NCBI GenBank assembly: GCA_963770045.1
Contig: CAVYOD010000022.1
Coordinates: 186,001 to 250,000, forward strand
Source: CAVYOD01 sp963770045
GTDB taxonomy: Bacteria > Acidobacteriota > Aminicenantia > Aminicenantales > CAVYOD01
DNA length: 64,000 nucleotides
Direction: 5' to 3'
The position numbers and the translations under genes were made by a program. Positions 45,033 through 55,279 of this stretch are shown here, in pieces; position 1 is the stretch's first letter; every line of letters begins with the position of its first letter. A model generated the notes under the pieces. The model had not been told where the DNA came from and made no database searches. It worked only from the letters and a program-made list of their open reading frames with translations.

Positions 45033-46896
45033 ATGAACAAACTCAAGGGTCTCTTTTTTATTATTTTCCTTCTCTGCTTTTTTGGGGCGGCCGCCTGGCC
45101 CGAGGATAAGAAGCCGCCCCGAGTCTATGCCGTCAAGGGGGAACGGCACGGCGTCAGTTTTTTCCCCTGGCTGGACTATCCCGAGACACGGCCCCTGGTC
45201 CAAGGGGAGATGGACTTCAGACACTATCACAAGTACGACGAGGTCCTCTCTTTTTTAAAAAAGTGGGAAAAGGACTATCCCAACCTCGTCGAACTGTATT
45301 CGGTGGGGAAGAGCTACGAGGGCAGGGAGATTTGGCAGATCACCATCACCTCCAAAACGACGGGCAAGGATACGGACAAGCCGGCCATGTATCTTGAAGG
45401 GAACCGTCATTCCGGGGAGGTGACAGGTGCGGAGTCTGCGCTCTATTTTGCCTGGCACGTGCTCTCCAATTACGGAAAAGACCCAGAGATAACCCGCCTC
45501 GTGGATACCAAGGCGATCTATGTCAGGATCAAGAACAACCCGGACGGTTCAGAGCTCTATCTGAACACGGCCCAGTCCAACCGGAGTACCGTCAGGCCCC
45601 ATGATACTGACGGCGATGGACTCCTGGATGAAGACCCTCCCGAGGACCTCGACGGCGACGGGCTCATATCCAAATGAGACAAAAGGTCGCTGAGGGGAAA
45701 GGGGATTTTGTCATCGATCCCGAGGACAAGACGGGCCGGTTGATGAAGCGGGTTGGTGAAGGCAAAGGCAATTATAAGATCTATAGCGAAGGCATCGATA
45801 ACGACGGGGACGGGAAATACAATGAAGATGGAATCGGCGGTATTGATCTTCATCGCAACTACCCTGAGAACTGGCGGCCCGAGCCCGGCCTGGACTTGAC
45901 GGGGAGGGGCTGGACGCAGTTTGGAGCAGGGGCCTATCCTCTCTCGGAGCGAGAAACGCGCTTGGTCGTCCTCTTCCTCCTTGCCCATCCGAACGTGGCT
46001 GTCGTTCAGACGCTGGATACGGCTGTTCCTATGCTTCTGCGCGGCCCCTCGACCAGCCGGTCGGAGGAATCGATGTTTCCGGAAGACTTGAAGCTCTTTC
46101 GTTATTTTGATGAGCAAGGGAAGAAAATTACAGGATACCCTTACGCCGGGGACACTTACTGGGAATACGCCAACCTCGAGAGGGAATATGCTGAGACCGG
46201 ACGAACGAAAGAAAAGAAGGGCTTTCCGTCTGTTCGGACATTCTCCGGACTTTGGCTACCTCTCTTATGGAGCCATCTGGTACGGGGACGAGCTCTGGTC
46301 GGGCGGTCGGGTCGTGGATTATAACGGCGACGGGAAGATCTCCGAGCTCGAGGTCCTGCGCTGGAACGACGAGGCGTTGGCCGGGAAAGGCTTCAAAAAC
46401 TGGACGGCATTCAACCATCCGCAGCTGGGCGCGGTCGAAATCGGCGGCTTTGATCCCAAATTTTTCCGGCAGAATCCTCCCCCGCAGTTTTTGGAGGAAT
46501 GGATAAAAAAAGAAGCCCTCTTCAATCTCTTCCTGGCAAAATCCCTGCCTCAGGTCAAGATTGTCTCTTTGGTAGTCGAAGCCGGTCAAGAAAGAAGCGG
46601 ACACCTTTGAGATTACAGCCGTCTTCACCAACGAGGGTTTTCTGCCGACCGCCTTGAGGATGGCCGAACGGGTGAAGATCGTGAAGCCGGATTGGGCCGA
46701 AATCAGACTTCCCGAGAAGGGGATGCAGCTCACCGGGGAGAGCGAGAAAACGGTCGAGATCGGCCGGCTGAATTCCCACGAGGTCAAAGAGGTCCGCTGG
46801 AAAATCAAGCTCCTGTCCAAAGAGTCCACTGAAATCGAAGTCTCGATCAACTCGACCCGTGGCGGGGTGGAGAAAAAAAAGCTCCAGATCAAATGA
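45033..46896 (+). CDS. secreted M14 zinc carboxypeptidase with calcium-binding repeats (three frameshifts)
   Basis: A signal peptide (MNKLKGLFFIIFLLCFFGAA), then an M14 domain with zinc ligands in LEGNRHSGEVTGAES (H and E) and DLHRNYPENW (H). A later GAVEIGGFDPKFF may supply the catalytic Glu. Calcium-loop-like repeats are inserted: DTDGDGLLDEDPPEDLDGDG, DNDGDGKYNEDG and DYNGDGKISELE. A C-terminal beta domain ends KKKLQIK. The frame breaks at 45671-45673 (one A missing), about 46230 (extra T) and about 46580 (extra G); correcting them gives about 621 residues. Substrates unknown. It overlaps xdhC (ATGA). Confidence 0.88.
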
Positions 46897-47984
46897 AGAA
46901 TTTCTACGCTCGCGTCCTGGATCGGGTGGCAGCCAGGAAACCTCTGGCGCTCTGCACGATCGTCGAGGCCGAAGGCTCGGCGCCACAAAAGGCCGGCGCT
47001 TCAGCGCTCTTCTCCGAAGAAGGGCTGCTCTGTGGAACGCTCGGAGGAGGGTCGGTTGAAGCCCAGGCTCAAAGCGCAGCCCTCCAATCTTTAAAACGCG
47101 GCAGCTCATCAGTGCTGGGGTTGGCCCTGGACGATGAGGTCGTCGAGCCGGAAGGGGCGCTTTGCGGCGGTCGGGTTACGATCCTGGTGGACGCTTCCTT
47201 CGCTCGGGAGACAAGAGTCCTTAGAGAATTCCATGAATCCCTGTCCCAGAGGCATTCCGGCTTGCTCGTCACCTTGATCGCAAACCCTTACGGTGAGGCC
47301 CCAGATCGTAGCCAGGCACTGGATTGTCCATGATTCCGGCCTTGGGAAAGATCAGGAAGTCCCGTGTTTCTCTGTTTGATGCCGAGATCGGAGCGGTCAT
47401 TGGCCGAGGGCCAGGGGGCTCAACCAAGGTTGGTCAAGAAGGTCCTGCCTGAGGACGGCCAGGAGATCTGGGCCTTCCTGGAGCCCCAGGCCCCGCTCCC
47501 CCGGCTGGTCATCGCGGGAGCGGGGCACATCGGACAGGCCCTCTCTGGACTCGGGAGCCTCCTCGATTTTGAAGTCACGGTCATCGATGATCGATCCGAC
47601 TTTGCGAGCCGAGACAGATTCCCGGAAGCGGATGCCCTTATCGTCGAAGATATTGGCCGCGCCATCCAGGAACTTCCCCTTGGCCCGGACTCCTATGTGG
47701 TCATTGTGACCCGGGGCCATGCCAGGGACGCAGACGCGCTGCGGGCCTCGATCGGGCGCGGCGCCGCCTACATCGGCATGATCGGAAGCAAGCGCAAGGT
47801 GGCCCTGATGAGGGAGAATTTTGTCCGCAACGGCTGGGCGAAGGAAAGTGACCTCGACCTGGTTCACTCGCCGGTGGGACTTCAGATCGGGTCGAAGACA
47901 GTCGGAGAGATCGCCGTGAGCATCGCCGCCGAGTTGGTGCTCGTCCGCTCCCGGGCTCGGCTGAAGGTCGGAGGAGCCGGATGA
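46893..47984 (+). CDS. xdhC: XdhC-family molybdenum-enzyme maturation protein (two or more frameshifts)
   Basis: A chaperone that in known cases binds molybdopterin cofactor and helps insert its sulfurated form into xanthine dehydrogenase-type enzymes. The N-terminal domain has LCTIVEAEGSAPQKAGASAL, GGGSVEAQAQSAA and GALCGGRVTILVD. The C-terminal Rossmann domain has LVIAGAGHIGQALSGLGSLL, VTRGHARDADALRA, GMIGSKRKV and LVHSPVGLQIGSKTVGEIAVS. Between about 47310 and 47400 the frame changes at least twice; the middle piece reads HWIVHDSGLGKDQEVPCFS. Corrected length is about 363. No xanthine dehydrogenase subunits are in the window. Confidence 0.88.
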
Positions 47985-48593
47985 TCTGGGCCGTGGTCCT
48001 CGCAGCCGGAGAATCCAAGAGGATGGGCGAGCCAAAGGTCCTCCTTCCGATGGGTCATAAAACGATGATCGAGAGTGTTCTCGACCACGTCATCAAATCC
48101 GAAGTCGATGGCGTTCTGGTCGTCCTCGGTTCCAATTGGGCCAAAGTTGCGCAGCAAATAAAGAAATACCCAGTCAAGGTTACGGTCAATCCCCATTTCA
48201 AGCTGGGGATGCTTTCTTCGGTCAACTGGGGATTCCAAACTCTTCCTCTCGAGGCCGTGGCCGCCCTTTTTGTACTGGCCGATCAGCCTCGCATTCCCAC
48301 CAGGGTGCTCAATAAGCTCCTCTCGGCCTACAAAGCCAATGCGAAAGGGATCGTCCTGCCTGTTTATAAAGGCGAGCGGGGGCACCCCGTTCTCGTCGAC
48401 CGGAAGTACGAAGCGGAGGCCAAACGGACCGACCCGGAAATCGGCTTGAGAAATCTGGTCTATGGGCATCCTGAAGATGTCCTGGAAGTGGAAGTCTCCT
48501 CTCCGGCCATCAGCGCACGATATCGATACCCGGAGCGACTACGAGAGGGAAGCCAAGAGGGGTGTCGGACGGAAGCCTTCTATGGTAAAATAG
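47981..48593 (+). CDS. MobA/MocA-like nucleotidyltransferase (one frameshift)
   Basis: An NTP-transferase fold, about 203 residues after correction. VVLAAGESKRMGEPKVLLPMG is the nucleotide loop; LFVLADQPRIPT and YKGERGHPVLVDRKY are typical of molybdopterin cytidylyltransferase-like proteins (MocA). Its overlap with xdhC supports a role in making MCD cofactor. Near 48515 one extra C shifts the frame; correction gives DDIDTRSDYEREAKRG and a stop at 48591-48593 instead of 48685. Confidence 0.85.
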
Positions 48594-48847
48594 GTCCGTC
48601 GAAAGATCGGACAACGGCCTTCCTTCGATTGCGGAAGGAGAGTGGTTCGAGTTTGGTATGGGCGGCGAAACGGAAGGTCAAATAACAACGTTTTTCTCGT
48701 CATCCCAATCTGTTTAGCCCATCTCGGAAAAGCAGGAATATTATCCTGTAACCGATATCGACAGGATTTGAGTTTAACTCAAAGGGAAGAAATGCGGGAA
48801 CCCTCCGTCTAATCGTATGTACGGAGGTTCTAAAGAAGTGGACAGGC
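48594..48847. promoter_or_regulatory. control region of the ECF sigma operon
   Basis: It holds an inverted repeat ATCCTGT ... ACAGGAT (48744-48768), a perfect 17-nt palindrome TTTGAGTTTAACTCAAA (48768-48784), and a GGGAACCCTCCGTC hairpin pairing with ACGGAGGTTC (about 48796-48832) before the start. GGGAAC and TCTAAT resemble ECF promoter elements but are too close together to form one promoter. A poly-T TTTTTCTCGTC piece near 48691 recalls the GACGAGA repeat. Confidence 0.45.
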
Positions 48848-49426
48848 ATGGAAGAAAAAGAGCTGATCAGGCTGGCCCAAGAAGGGAGCCAGGAGGCCTT
48901 TTCTGTCCTTGTCCAGAATCATAAGAACAAGGTTTTTAATTTGGCCATGAGCTTGACACGAAATCGAGAGGCGGCGGACGACCTGACCCAGGAGGCCTTC
49001 ATCAAAGCTTACCTGGCGCTTCCCAAATTCAGGTTCCAAGCGGAATTCGGGACGTGGCTTTACCGGATCGCCGTCAACCAGGTCAAGGACTATCTCCGGA
49101 AAATGGGCCGGAGAAGAGAAGTCTCTTTGGAAACGGTCAGTGAACAGGAAGGAACCTTCGAAGCCGACGAGGGAAATAGAGAAAAGGAAGCCCTCCAGGA
49201 GAGGCGGCGACGGCTTGTTCATCAGGTCCTCTGGAGCCTTCCCCCGAAACACCAGGTCATTCTATCTCTCCGGGACATCCAGGGTTATTCCTATGAGGAG
49301 ATCGCCAAGATTCTAAAGATTTCCGCCGGCACGGTCGATTCCCGGCTGCACCGGGCTCGGATATTACTCCGAAAAAAACTGGCTCCTTTTTTGAGCCAGG
49401 AAGGAGGTCTCTATGAGGTGTCATAA
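48848..49426 (+). CDS. ECF-type RNA polymerase sigma factor
   Basis: 192 residues. Region 2 (about 8-80) has LVQNHKNKVFNLAMSLTRNR, EAADDLTQEAFIKAY and FGTWLYRIAVNQVKDYLRK. Region 4 (about 125-180) has LPPKHQVILSLRDIQGYSYEE and GTVDSRLHRARILLRKKL. It is RpoE-like and is followed with 14-bp overlap by an anti-sigma gene, then envelope-stress and efflux genes. It most likely controls this operon. Confidence 0.95.
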   Translation: MEEKELIRLAQEGSQEAFSVLVQNHKNKVFNLAMSLTRNREAADDLTQEAFIKAYLALPKFRFQAEFGTWLYRIAVNQVKDYLRKMGRRREVSLETVSEQEGTFEADEGNREKEALQERRRRLVHQVLWSLPPKHQVILSLRDIQGYSYEEIAKILKISAGTVDSRLHRARILLRKKLAPFLSQEGGLYEVS

Positions 49427-49902
49427 GGCCGAGCGGTGGCTTCTTCGAGACCAGGATGGCCGCTTGTCTAATCAGGCTAAGATGAAGCTGGAGGCCCATC
49501 TCCAAGGTCTGCCGGGGCTGCACGCGGAAGAAGAAAGATTACGGCCTGATCCTGGGCGCACTCAGGGCCGAACCCTCTTCGACCCCGCCTGACTTCTGGG
49601 GACGCCTCCAGGCCAAGTTAAACGACAGAGCTAAAGCGACCCCCTGGGCCTGGATGAGAGCGTGGAGCCTGAGAGCCGTGCCCTTGTCTCTGCTCGTGAT
49701 CTTGACCCTTGTGGTAACGATGCTCTTTTTCTTCCCTTCCAGGGATAGAGACCTGAGCCAGACAGAGGCCCTTCTTCTTCGAAACGAGGATCCCTACCTC
49801 GAAACGAAGGCGCTCTTCGAGGAGACACGTTTGGAGAACAAAAATCTGATGCTCATTTTCACCGCCGATGAGAAGAGTCCTTCGAGGAGCTTTAGGCCAT
49901 GA
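49413..49902 (+). CDS. zinc-finger anti-sigma factor (one frameshift)
   Basis: It starts MRCHKAERWLLRDQDGRLSN with AAGGAGG upstream. After removing one T at about 49508 it reads LEAHLQGCRGCTRKKK, completing the C-H...H-x3-C-x2-C zf-HC2 motif. One membrane helix follows (LRAVPLSLLVILTLVVTMLF), then a short periplasmic tail. The roughly 162-residue protein would hold the preceding sigma factor until an envelope signal. Confidence 0.85.
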
Positions 49903-50306
49903 AGAATAAATTGAAATTCTGGATTGTCTTCGCGGCAATCCTTGTCTTTGGCGCCGGTCTGGTGGCCGGGATTTTCATCGATAAGTGTATCCTTCCCAGG
50001 AGGCCGGGGCGTGAGGGAAGAAGGGGTTCCCATCTCACGTCCATGGACTATATGACCAGGGAGTTGGGTCTGACAGCCCAGCAGCAGGAACAGATGAAAG
50101 AGATCTTTAAGGGGAATGACGAGCGACTCAAAGAATTGAAAACCCAGATCCACGGCCGGCTTTCCGAGGTCAGGACCCAACTCAAAGACGAAATCGAAAA
50201 GATCCTGACTCCCGAACAGAAGCAAAAGCTGGAAGCGATGATCCAGAAACACATCGCCGAACAGAAAAGAGAGAATGAAGAGAGAAGCAAAGGAGAGAAG
50301 AAATGA
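49899..50306 (+). CDS. Spy/CpxP-like periplasmic protein
   Basis: 135 residues: an N-terminal helix anchor (FWIVFAAILVFGAGLVAG) and a helical domain with the LTxxQ-like phrases LGLTAQQQEQMKEIF and ILTPEQKQKLEAMIQKH. The family includes metal sensors and ATP-independent chaperones of the periplasm. The ATGA overlap with the anti-sigma gene suggests feedback on the stress signal. Confidence 0.82.
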   Translation: MKNKLKFWIVFAAILVFGAGLVAGIFIDKCILPRRPGREGRRGSHLTSMDYMTRELGLTAQQQEQMKEIFKGNDERLKELKTQIHGRLSEVRTQLKDEIEKILTPEQKQKLEAMIQKHIAEQKRENEERSKGEKK

Positions 50307-51666
50307 AAAAGAAAATTATCATCCCCCTCGCGATCCTGGTGGTCGTCGTCGGGGTCATTCTCGGCTTCACCGTCCTGAAGAACGGGAAGAACAACAAAGT
50401 CAAGTACAGAACAGAGGCGATCGGCAAAGGGGACATTGAGGCGCTCGTGGTCAGCTCCGGCACCCTCAACCCCGTGACCATGGTCGATGTCGGAAGCCAG
50501 GTTTCCGGGAAAATAGCCAAGATCAATGTCGACTTCAATTCGCCGGTCAAAAAAGGACAAATCGTGGCCGAAATCGATACCTCCATCCTGGAGTCCCAAG
50601 TCCAGCAGAACCAGGCCAATTATAACAGCACCGTTGCGGGGCTGGACAAATCCAAAGTGACTCTGGATAACCTCAAGAAAAAATATGACCGGGCGTTAAA
50701 TCTTTTTGCCAAAAACCTGATCTCCTTCGAAGAAAAGGAAGCTGCGGAAGCGGCTTACCTCGAAGCGAAAAGCGATGTCCAGTCGGCTCAGGCCAGGCTT
50801 GAGCAGACAAAACAGCAGCTCGAGTCGAGCAAGCTGAACTCTGGCATATGCGATTATTCGATCCCCGTGTCGACGGGGTCATCATTTCCCGCTCCGTCAA
50901 TGTCGGTCAGACCGTCGCCGCGAGCTTCACGGCGCCGGTGCTTTTTCAGGTGGCCAATGATCTGACCAAGATGCGAGTGGAGTGCAGCGTTGACGAGGCG
51001 GACATCGGGCAAGTCAAGGAAGGGCAACAAGTCAGGTTCACCGTCCAGGCTTATCCTAATGAGACCTTCAAAGGGACAGTCACCCAGGTCAGGTATTCTC
51101 CCGTTACGACCCAGAATGTCGTGACTTATACGACGGTTGTCAGTGTTGAATAATCCGGAGTTGAAACTTCGGCCCGGGATGACCGCCACGGCCTCCATTA
51201 TCACCGGCGAAGCCAAGAACGTCTTGAGAGTCCCGAACTCTGCCTTGAGATTTACGCCTGATCTGCACGCCCGAACAAATGCAGGAAATATTGAAAAACG
51301 TGCAGGCGAGGTTCGCGGCTCAAAGGCCGGGGGCCGGATCCGCGGGAACTCCCGGTGCGCCCGCCGCGTCTCAAACAGGAGCGCAAAGGACGGGAGGTCC
51401 TGGATCCGACATGACTCGCTTTCAGAGCGGTCAGGGTGGCCAAGCAGGAGCGAGAGTGAGGCAGCCCTCCAAGGTTTGGGTGCAGGATCAGTTCGGAAAA
51501 CTGAGCATCATTTTCCTAAAGCCCGGAGTGACCGATAACAACTACACCGAAATCCTGAAGGGGGACCTCAAAGAAGGGCAACTGGTGATTACCGGGGTTG
51601 GAAAGGGTCTGACCCAAGGCGACTGCTCAGGTGAATCAGCCGAGCCGGACAGAGAAGGACCCATGA
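50303..51666 (+). CDS. macA: MacA/HlyD-type periplasmic adaptor (five frameshifts)
   Basis: The adaptor linking the MacB pump to TolC. Anchor helix 4-24; lipoyl/barrel part VVSSGTLNPVTMVDVGSQVSG and SPVKKGQIVAEIDT; alpha-hairpin 90-180; then (other frames) SPVDGVIISRSVNVGQTV, VRFTVQAYPNETFKGTVTQV, LKLRPGMTATASIITGEAKN and a Gly/Ala/Gln-rich insert before VWVQDQFGKLSIIFLKPGV. Extra bases at about 50840, 50868, 51148, 51266 and 51618 break the frame; correcting all five gives about 450 residues ending QVNQPSRTEKDP at 51666. This is the densest error cluster of the window. Confidence 0.85.
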
Positions 51667-51717
51667 TGTTTACGGCCGCTGAGCGGACGTTTCTGGATAG
51701 AAGCAAATCCAACGAAG

Positions 51718-52411
51718 ATGGATAACAATATCTTCATCAAACTAGAAGAATTGGCCAAGACGTACCTAGATTGGAGAGACCGAGGTCAAGGCGTTGAAAG
51801 GAGTCAATCTCGATATCCTGAGCGGCGAGTTTCTGGCCATCATGGGCCCTTCCGGCTCGGGGAAGTCGACGCTGATGAATATTATCGGTCTCCTGGACAG
51901 ACCCACCTCGGGGAGATATCTCCTGGAAGGGGAAGAGGTCTCCAGCCTCGACAAGAACAAACTGGCCCGGCTCCGCAACAAAAAAATAGGGTTCGTCTTT
52001 CAGAGCTTCAATCTGCTTTCACGGACTTCGGCACTGGAAAACGCGGAGCTTCCCCTTGTCTATTCCAATATTTCAGGCAAGGAACGGACGGAGAGAGCAA
52101 TGGCCGCGCTGGAGTCCGTCGGGCTGAAAGGCCGCGAGCATCACAAGTCCAATCAGCTCTCGGGAGGGGAACAGCAGAGGGTGGCCATCGCCAGGGCGCT
52201 TCTCAATAGCCCGCCCCTCATTATGGCCGACGAACCCACAGGAAATCTCGACAGCAAGACCGGCTCAGAGATCATGGAAATCTTTCATAAGCTCAACGAA
52301 GAAAAAAAGATCACCCTCATTATCGTCACTCATGACCCGGATATTGCGAGCCTGGCCCATCGGAGGCTGTACCTCCGGGACGGAGAGATTATCCGAGAGG
52401 AACGGGCTTGA
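51718..52411 (+). CDS. MacB-type ABC ATPase (one frameshift)
   Basis: 230 residues of the LolD/MacB class. MDNNIFIKLEELAKTYL joins, after removal of one G at about 51769, to IGETEVKALKGVNLDILSGE. Walker A is GPSGSGKSTLMNIIGLLD, Q-loop KIGFVFQSFNLL, signature LSGGEQQRVAIARAL, Walker B LIMADEPTGNLDS and H-loop VTHDPD. Here the ATPase and permease are separate genes, unlike E. coli MacB. Confidence 0.94.
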
Positions 52412-52444
52412 CTTGGGATAGAGCATGATGAAGGAGATCAGTCA

Positions 52445-53670
52445 ATGAATATATTGAAAACACTTCGTGTTTCATTCAGGGCTTTAACCCGAAATAAGAT
52501 GCGGTCTTTTCTGACCATTCTTGGGATCATCATCGGCGTCGGCGCGGTCATCGCGATGGTCAGTATCGGAGAAGGCGCCAAGGCCGCCGTCCAGGAGCGT
52601 TTCAATGCCATGGGGACCAATCTCCTTTTCGTCTCTCCCGGCAGCCGAAATTTCCACGGGCTGCGAACCGGGTCGGGAGGCTGGGATACCTTGAAAGTGG
52701 ACGACGTCGGCGCGATCGAAGAGAATTGCCCGGCCGTCAAGTTTACATCGCCTTCGGTTAACACAAGGGCTCAGATTGTCTACAGCAACAAGAACTGGAA
52801 CACTCAAATTTCTGGCACCGGCTCCAGGTTTCCCGAAATCAGGAATTGGAACGTGGAGGAAGGGGACTATTTTGATGACGCCATGGTGAAAATGGGGGCC
52901 AAGGTCTGTGTCATCGGAAGCGATATCAAAACAAATCTTTTCCCAGACGAAGATCCCATCGGAAAGATCATCCGCATCAAAAAAATCCCCTTCAAGGTCC
53001 TGGGCGTCTTGGTCTCCAAGGGCGATGCCGGCGGCTGGTTCAACCGGGATGACATGATTGCCGTTCCCTATACCACGGCCATGACGAGGTTGATCGGGAA
53101 CACCTACCTGAACTCGATTGACATTTCGGCCGTGTCCGCGGAAAAAACGGCGGAAGCGCAGCGTGAGATCGAAGAACTTCTCCGGCTGCGGCACAAGATC
53201 CTCCCCGGCTCGGAAGACGATTTTAGTGTCCGGAATATGGCCGACATCGCCGCCAGCGCTGCTGAGTCGACTCAAATTCTGACGGTTTTCTTGGGCAGCA
53301 TCGCGGGCATTTCCCTCCTCGTCGGCGGAATCGGGATCATGAACATCATGCTCGTCTCCGTCACCGAGCGGATCCGGGAGATCGGGATCCGGATGGCTGT
53401 CGGTGCCAGGGAGAAGGATATCCTTCTTCAGTTCCTGTCTGAGGCGATCGTCCTCAGCGTTTTCGGGGGCCTTCTGGGAATCGCCTTGGGGATCGGGCTT
53501 TCGAAATTGATCCCGATGATACCCATCTTTTCAGGGTGGAAGGGAATTGTCTCGGTGAATTCGATCATTCTAGCTTTTTTTTTTCGGGATCAGTGGGGAT
53601 TTTTTTCGGGTTTTATCCGGCCCGCAAAGCATCCAAGCTCGATCCGATCGAGGCTCTGCGCTATGAATGA
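52445..53670 (+). CDS. MacB-type ABC permease (one frameshift at its end)
   Basis: About 408 residues: MacB_PCD start FRALTRNKMRSFLTILGIIIGVGAVIAMV (in two parts), a periplasmic core, then FtsX-type helices with LVGGIGIMNIMLVSVTERIREIGIR and AVGAREKDILLQFLSEA. The T run 53575-53584 is off by one base; correction gives SGSVGIFFGFYPARKASK, then LDPIEALRYE, the standard C-terminus, stopping at TGA 53668-53670. Without correction the frame reads on into tolC as a false 944-residue fusion. Confidence 0.93.
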
Positions 53671-53719
53671 CGGACGGCGCGTCGAGTTCGACAGTCACGC
53701 TTTTACGAGGAGGTCAGAC

Positions 53720-55279
53720 ATGTTTAGACGCATCGCGGCAGCTTTGGCTTTGACCATGCTCATAGGTTTTGGTCCGGCGATCGGCCAATCCAAGACGAGG
53801 CCTTTGACTCTCGAGGAGTGCATTCTGAGCGCTCTCAAGAACAACCTCAATGTGGCGGTCCAGGTCCTGAATCCTGAGATCGCCGATTACACCGTCTCCC
53901 TGGCTCAGGAGAAATTCCTTCCCACGCTTTCCTTGGCTTATAACAGACAAAGCAACAACTCGGCTTCTTATTCCTGGCTCAATGCTTCGGGAAGCAGCAT
54001 CACCAAATATTCTTCCTATTCGGTCAACCTGACCGAAACCGTCCCTACGGGCGGAAGCTTCAACCTTTCCCTGGCGTCCTACAAGAACGATTCCAATCAG
54101 AGATTCCAGACGATCAATCCCCGATTCGGGAGCACCTTGACTCTAGGATTCACCCAGCCGCTGTTGAGAGATTTCGGGTTCAAGATGAGCCGGCGTCAGA
54201 TCATCATCGCCCAGAACGACCTCGACATCTCTGAAAAGCAATTCACCCAGACTCTCCTCGACACGATCTTCCAGGTGGAACAGGCTTACTGGAATCTCTT
54301 TTTCAGCATAGAAGATCTCAAGGTCAAACAACAATCTCTGAAGCTGGCCCAGGATCTGCTCGCCAATAACCAACGTGCCGTGGAAATCGGAACCATGGCG
54401 CCTCTGGATATTCTGAGCGCCCAGGCCGAGGTGGCCACGCGCGAGGCGGATATCCTGGCTGCCGAGGCCCTGGTCAAAAACAACCAGGATGCCCTGAAGA
54501 CAGTCATCAACCTGGCTGAGAAGAACCAGGAGGGGACCGCGGACATCGTGCCCACCGACAAGCCCAATTTTGCCGAGAAACAGGTCAGCCTGGAGCAGAG
54601 CCTGGCTGAGGCCATGCAAAACAGGCCGGACCTCCAGGCAACGCGGATCGGACTGAAAAATAGTGACCTGAACCTCAGCTACGCTAAGAATCAACTTCTT
54701 CCCGGTCTGAGCCTGAACGCTTCTTATTGGAGTCCCGGGGTCTCCGGAGATCAGATTCTCTATCTTAACAACGACCCGCTCACGGGAGTCATCATCGGCC
54801 GGCTCCCCGGCGGCGCTTCGAATGCCCTCAAGGATGCGTTCAATTTCAGATACAGAAATTGGTCGGTCGGCCTCACCCTGGATTTCCCGTTGAGCAGTGT
54901 TGTTTCGCGGGCGCAGTATGCTCTGGCCAAGGCGACCTTGGACCAGGATAATCTGAGCTTGAAAAACCAGGAGCAACAGGTTTTATTGGAAATCAAAAAC
55001 GCAGTCCGGGCCGTCCAGACGAATTTTAAGAGAGTCCAGGCCTACAAGGTGGCGCGGGAACTGGCCGAAAAAAAGCTCCAGGCGGAGCAGGAAAAGCTGA
55101 ATGTGGGCATGTCGACGAATTTTATCGTTCTCACTTACCAACGCGACCTGGCTACGGCCCTGAGCGCGGAACTCAACGCCATCATCGATTACAACCTGTC
55201 GCTGGCCAGCCTCGAAAAATCTCAGGGGACGAGCCTGGAGGACAGGAACATGAAGCTCACCGATTATATGAAGAAATAA
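53720..55279 (+). CDS. TolC-family outer-membrane channel
   Basis: 519 residues with a signal peptide (about 1-24, ending PAIGQS). Two OEP repeats are visible: TLEECILSALKNNLNVAVQV with a long helical segment, and SLEQSLAEAMQNRPDLQATR with LNLSYAKNQLLPGLSLN. The end has TNFIVLTYQRDLATALSAEL. AGGAGG precedes the ATG. It completes a tripartite efflux set with the upstream MacA and MacB genes. Confidence 0.93.
   Translation: MFRRIAAALALTMLIGFGPAIGQSKTRPLTLEECILSALKNNLNVAVQVLNPEIADYTVSLAQEKFLPTLSLAYNRQSNNSASYSWLNASGSSITKYSSYSVNLTETVPTGGSFNLSLASYKNDSNQRFQTINPRFGSTLTLGFTQPLLRDFGFKMSRRQIIIAQNDLDISEKQFTQTLLDTIFQVEQAYWNLFFSIEDLKVKQQSLKLAQDLLANNQRAVEIGTMAPLDILSAQAEVATREADILAAEALVKNNQDALKTVINLAEKNQEGTADIVPTDKPNFAEKQVSLEQSLAEAMQNRPDLQATRIGLKNSDLNLSYAKNQLLPGLSLNASYWSPGVSGDQILYLNNDPLTGVIIGRLPGGASNALKDAFNFRYRNWSVGLTLDFPLSSVVSRAQYALAKATLDQDNLSLKNQEQQVLLEIKNAVRAVQTNFKRVQAYKVARELAEKKLQAEQEKLNVGMSTNFIVLTYQRDLATALSAELNAIIDYNLSLASLEKSQGTSLEDRNMKLTDYMKK

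Noticed and set aside
48796..48815. ECF promoter formed by GGGAAC and TCTAAT
   Set aside because: The two elements are about 6 bp apart, far below the roughly 16-17 bp required. They look like part of a hairpin instead.
52445..55279. A continuous 944-codon frame that would fuse the MacB permease to TolC
   Set aside because: The MacB C-terminus is in the other frame after a long T run, ending LDPIEALRYE and TGA. TolC has its own ribosome site, ATG and signal peptide. The fusion is an indel artefact.
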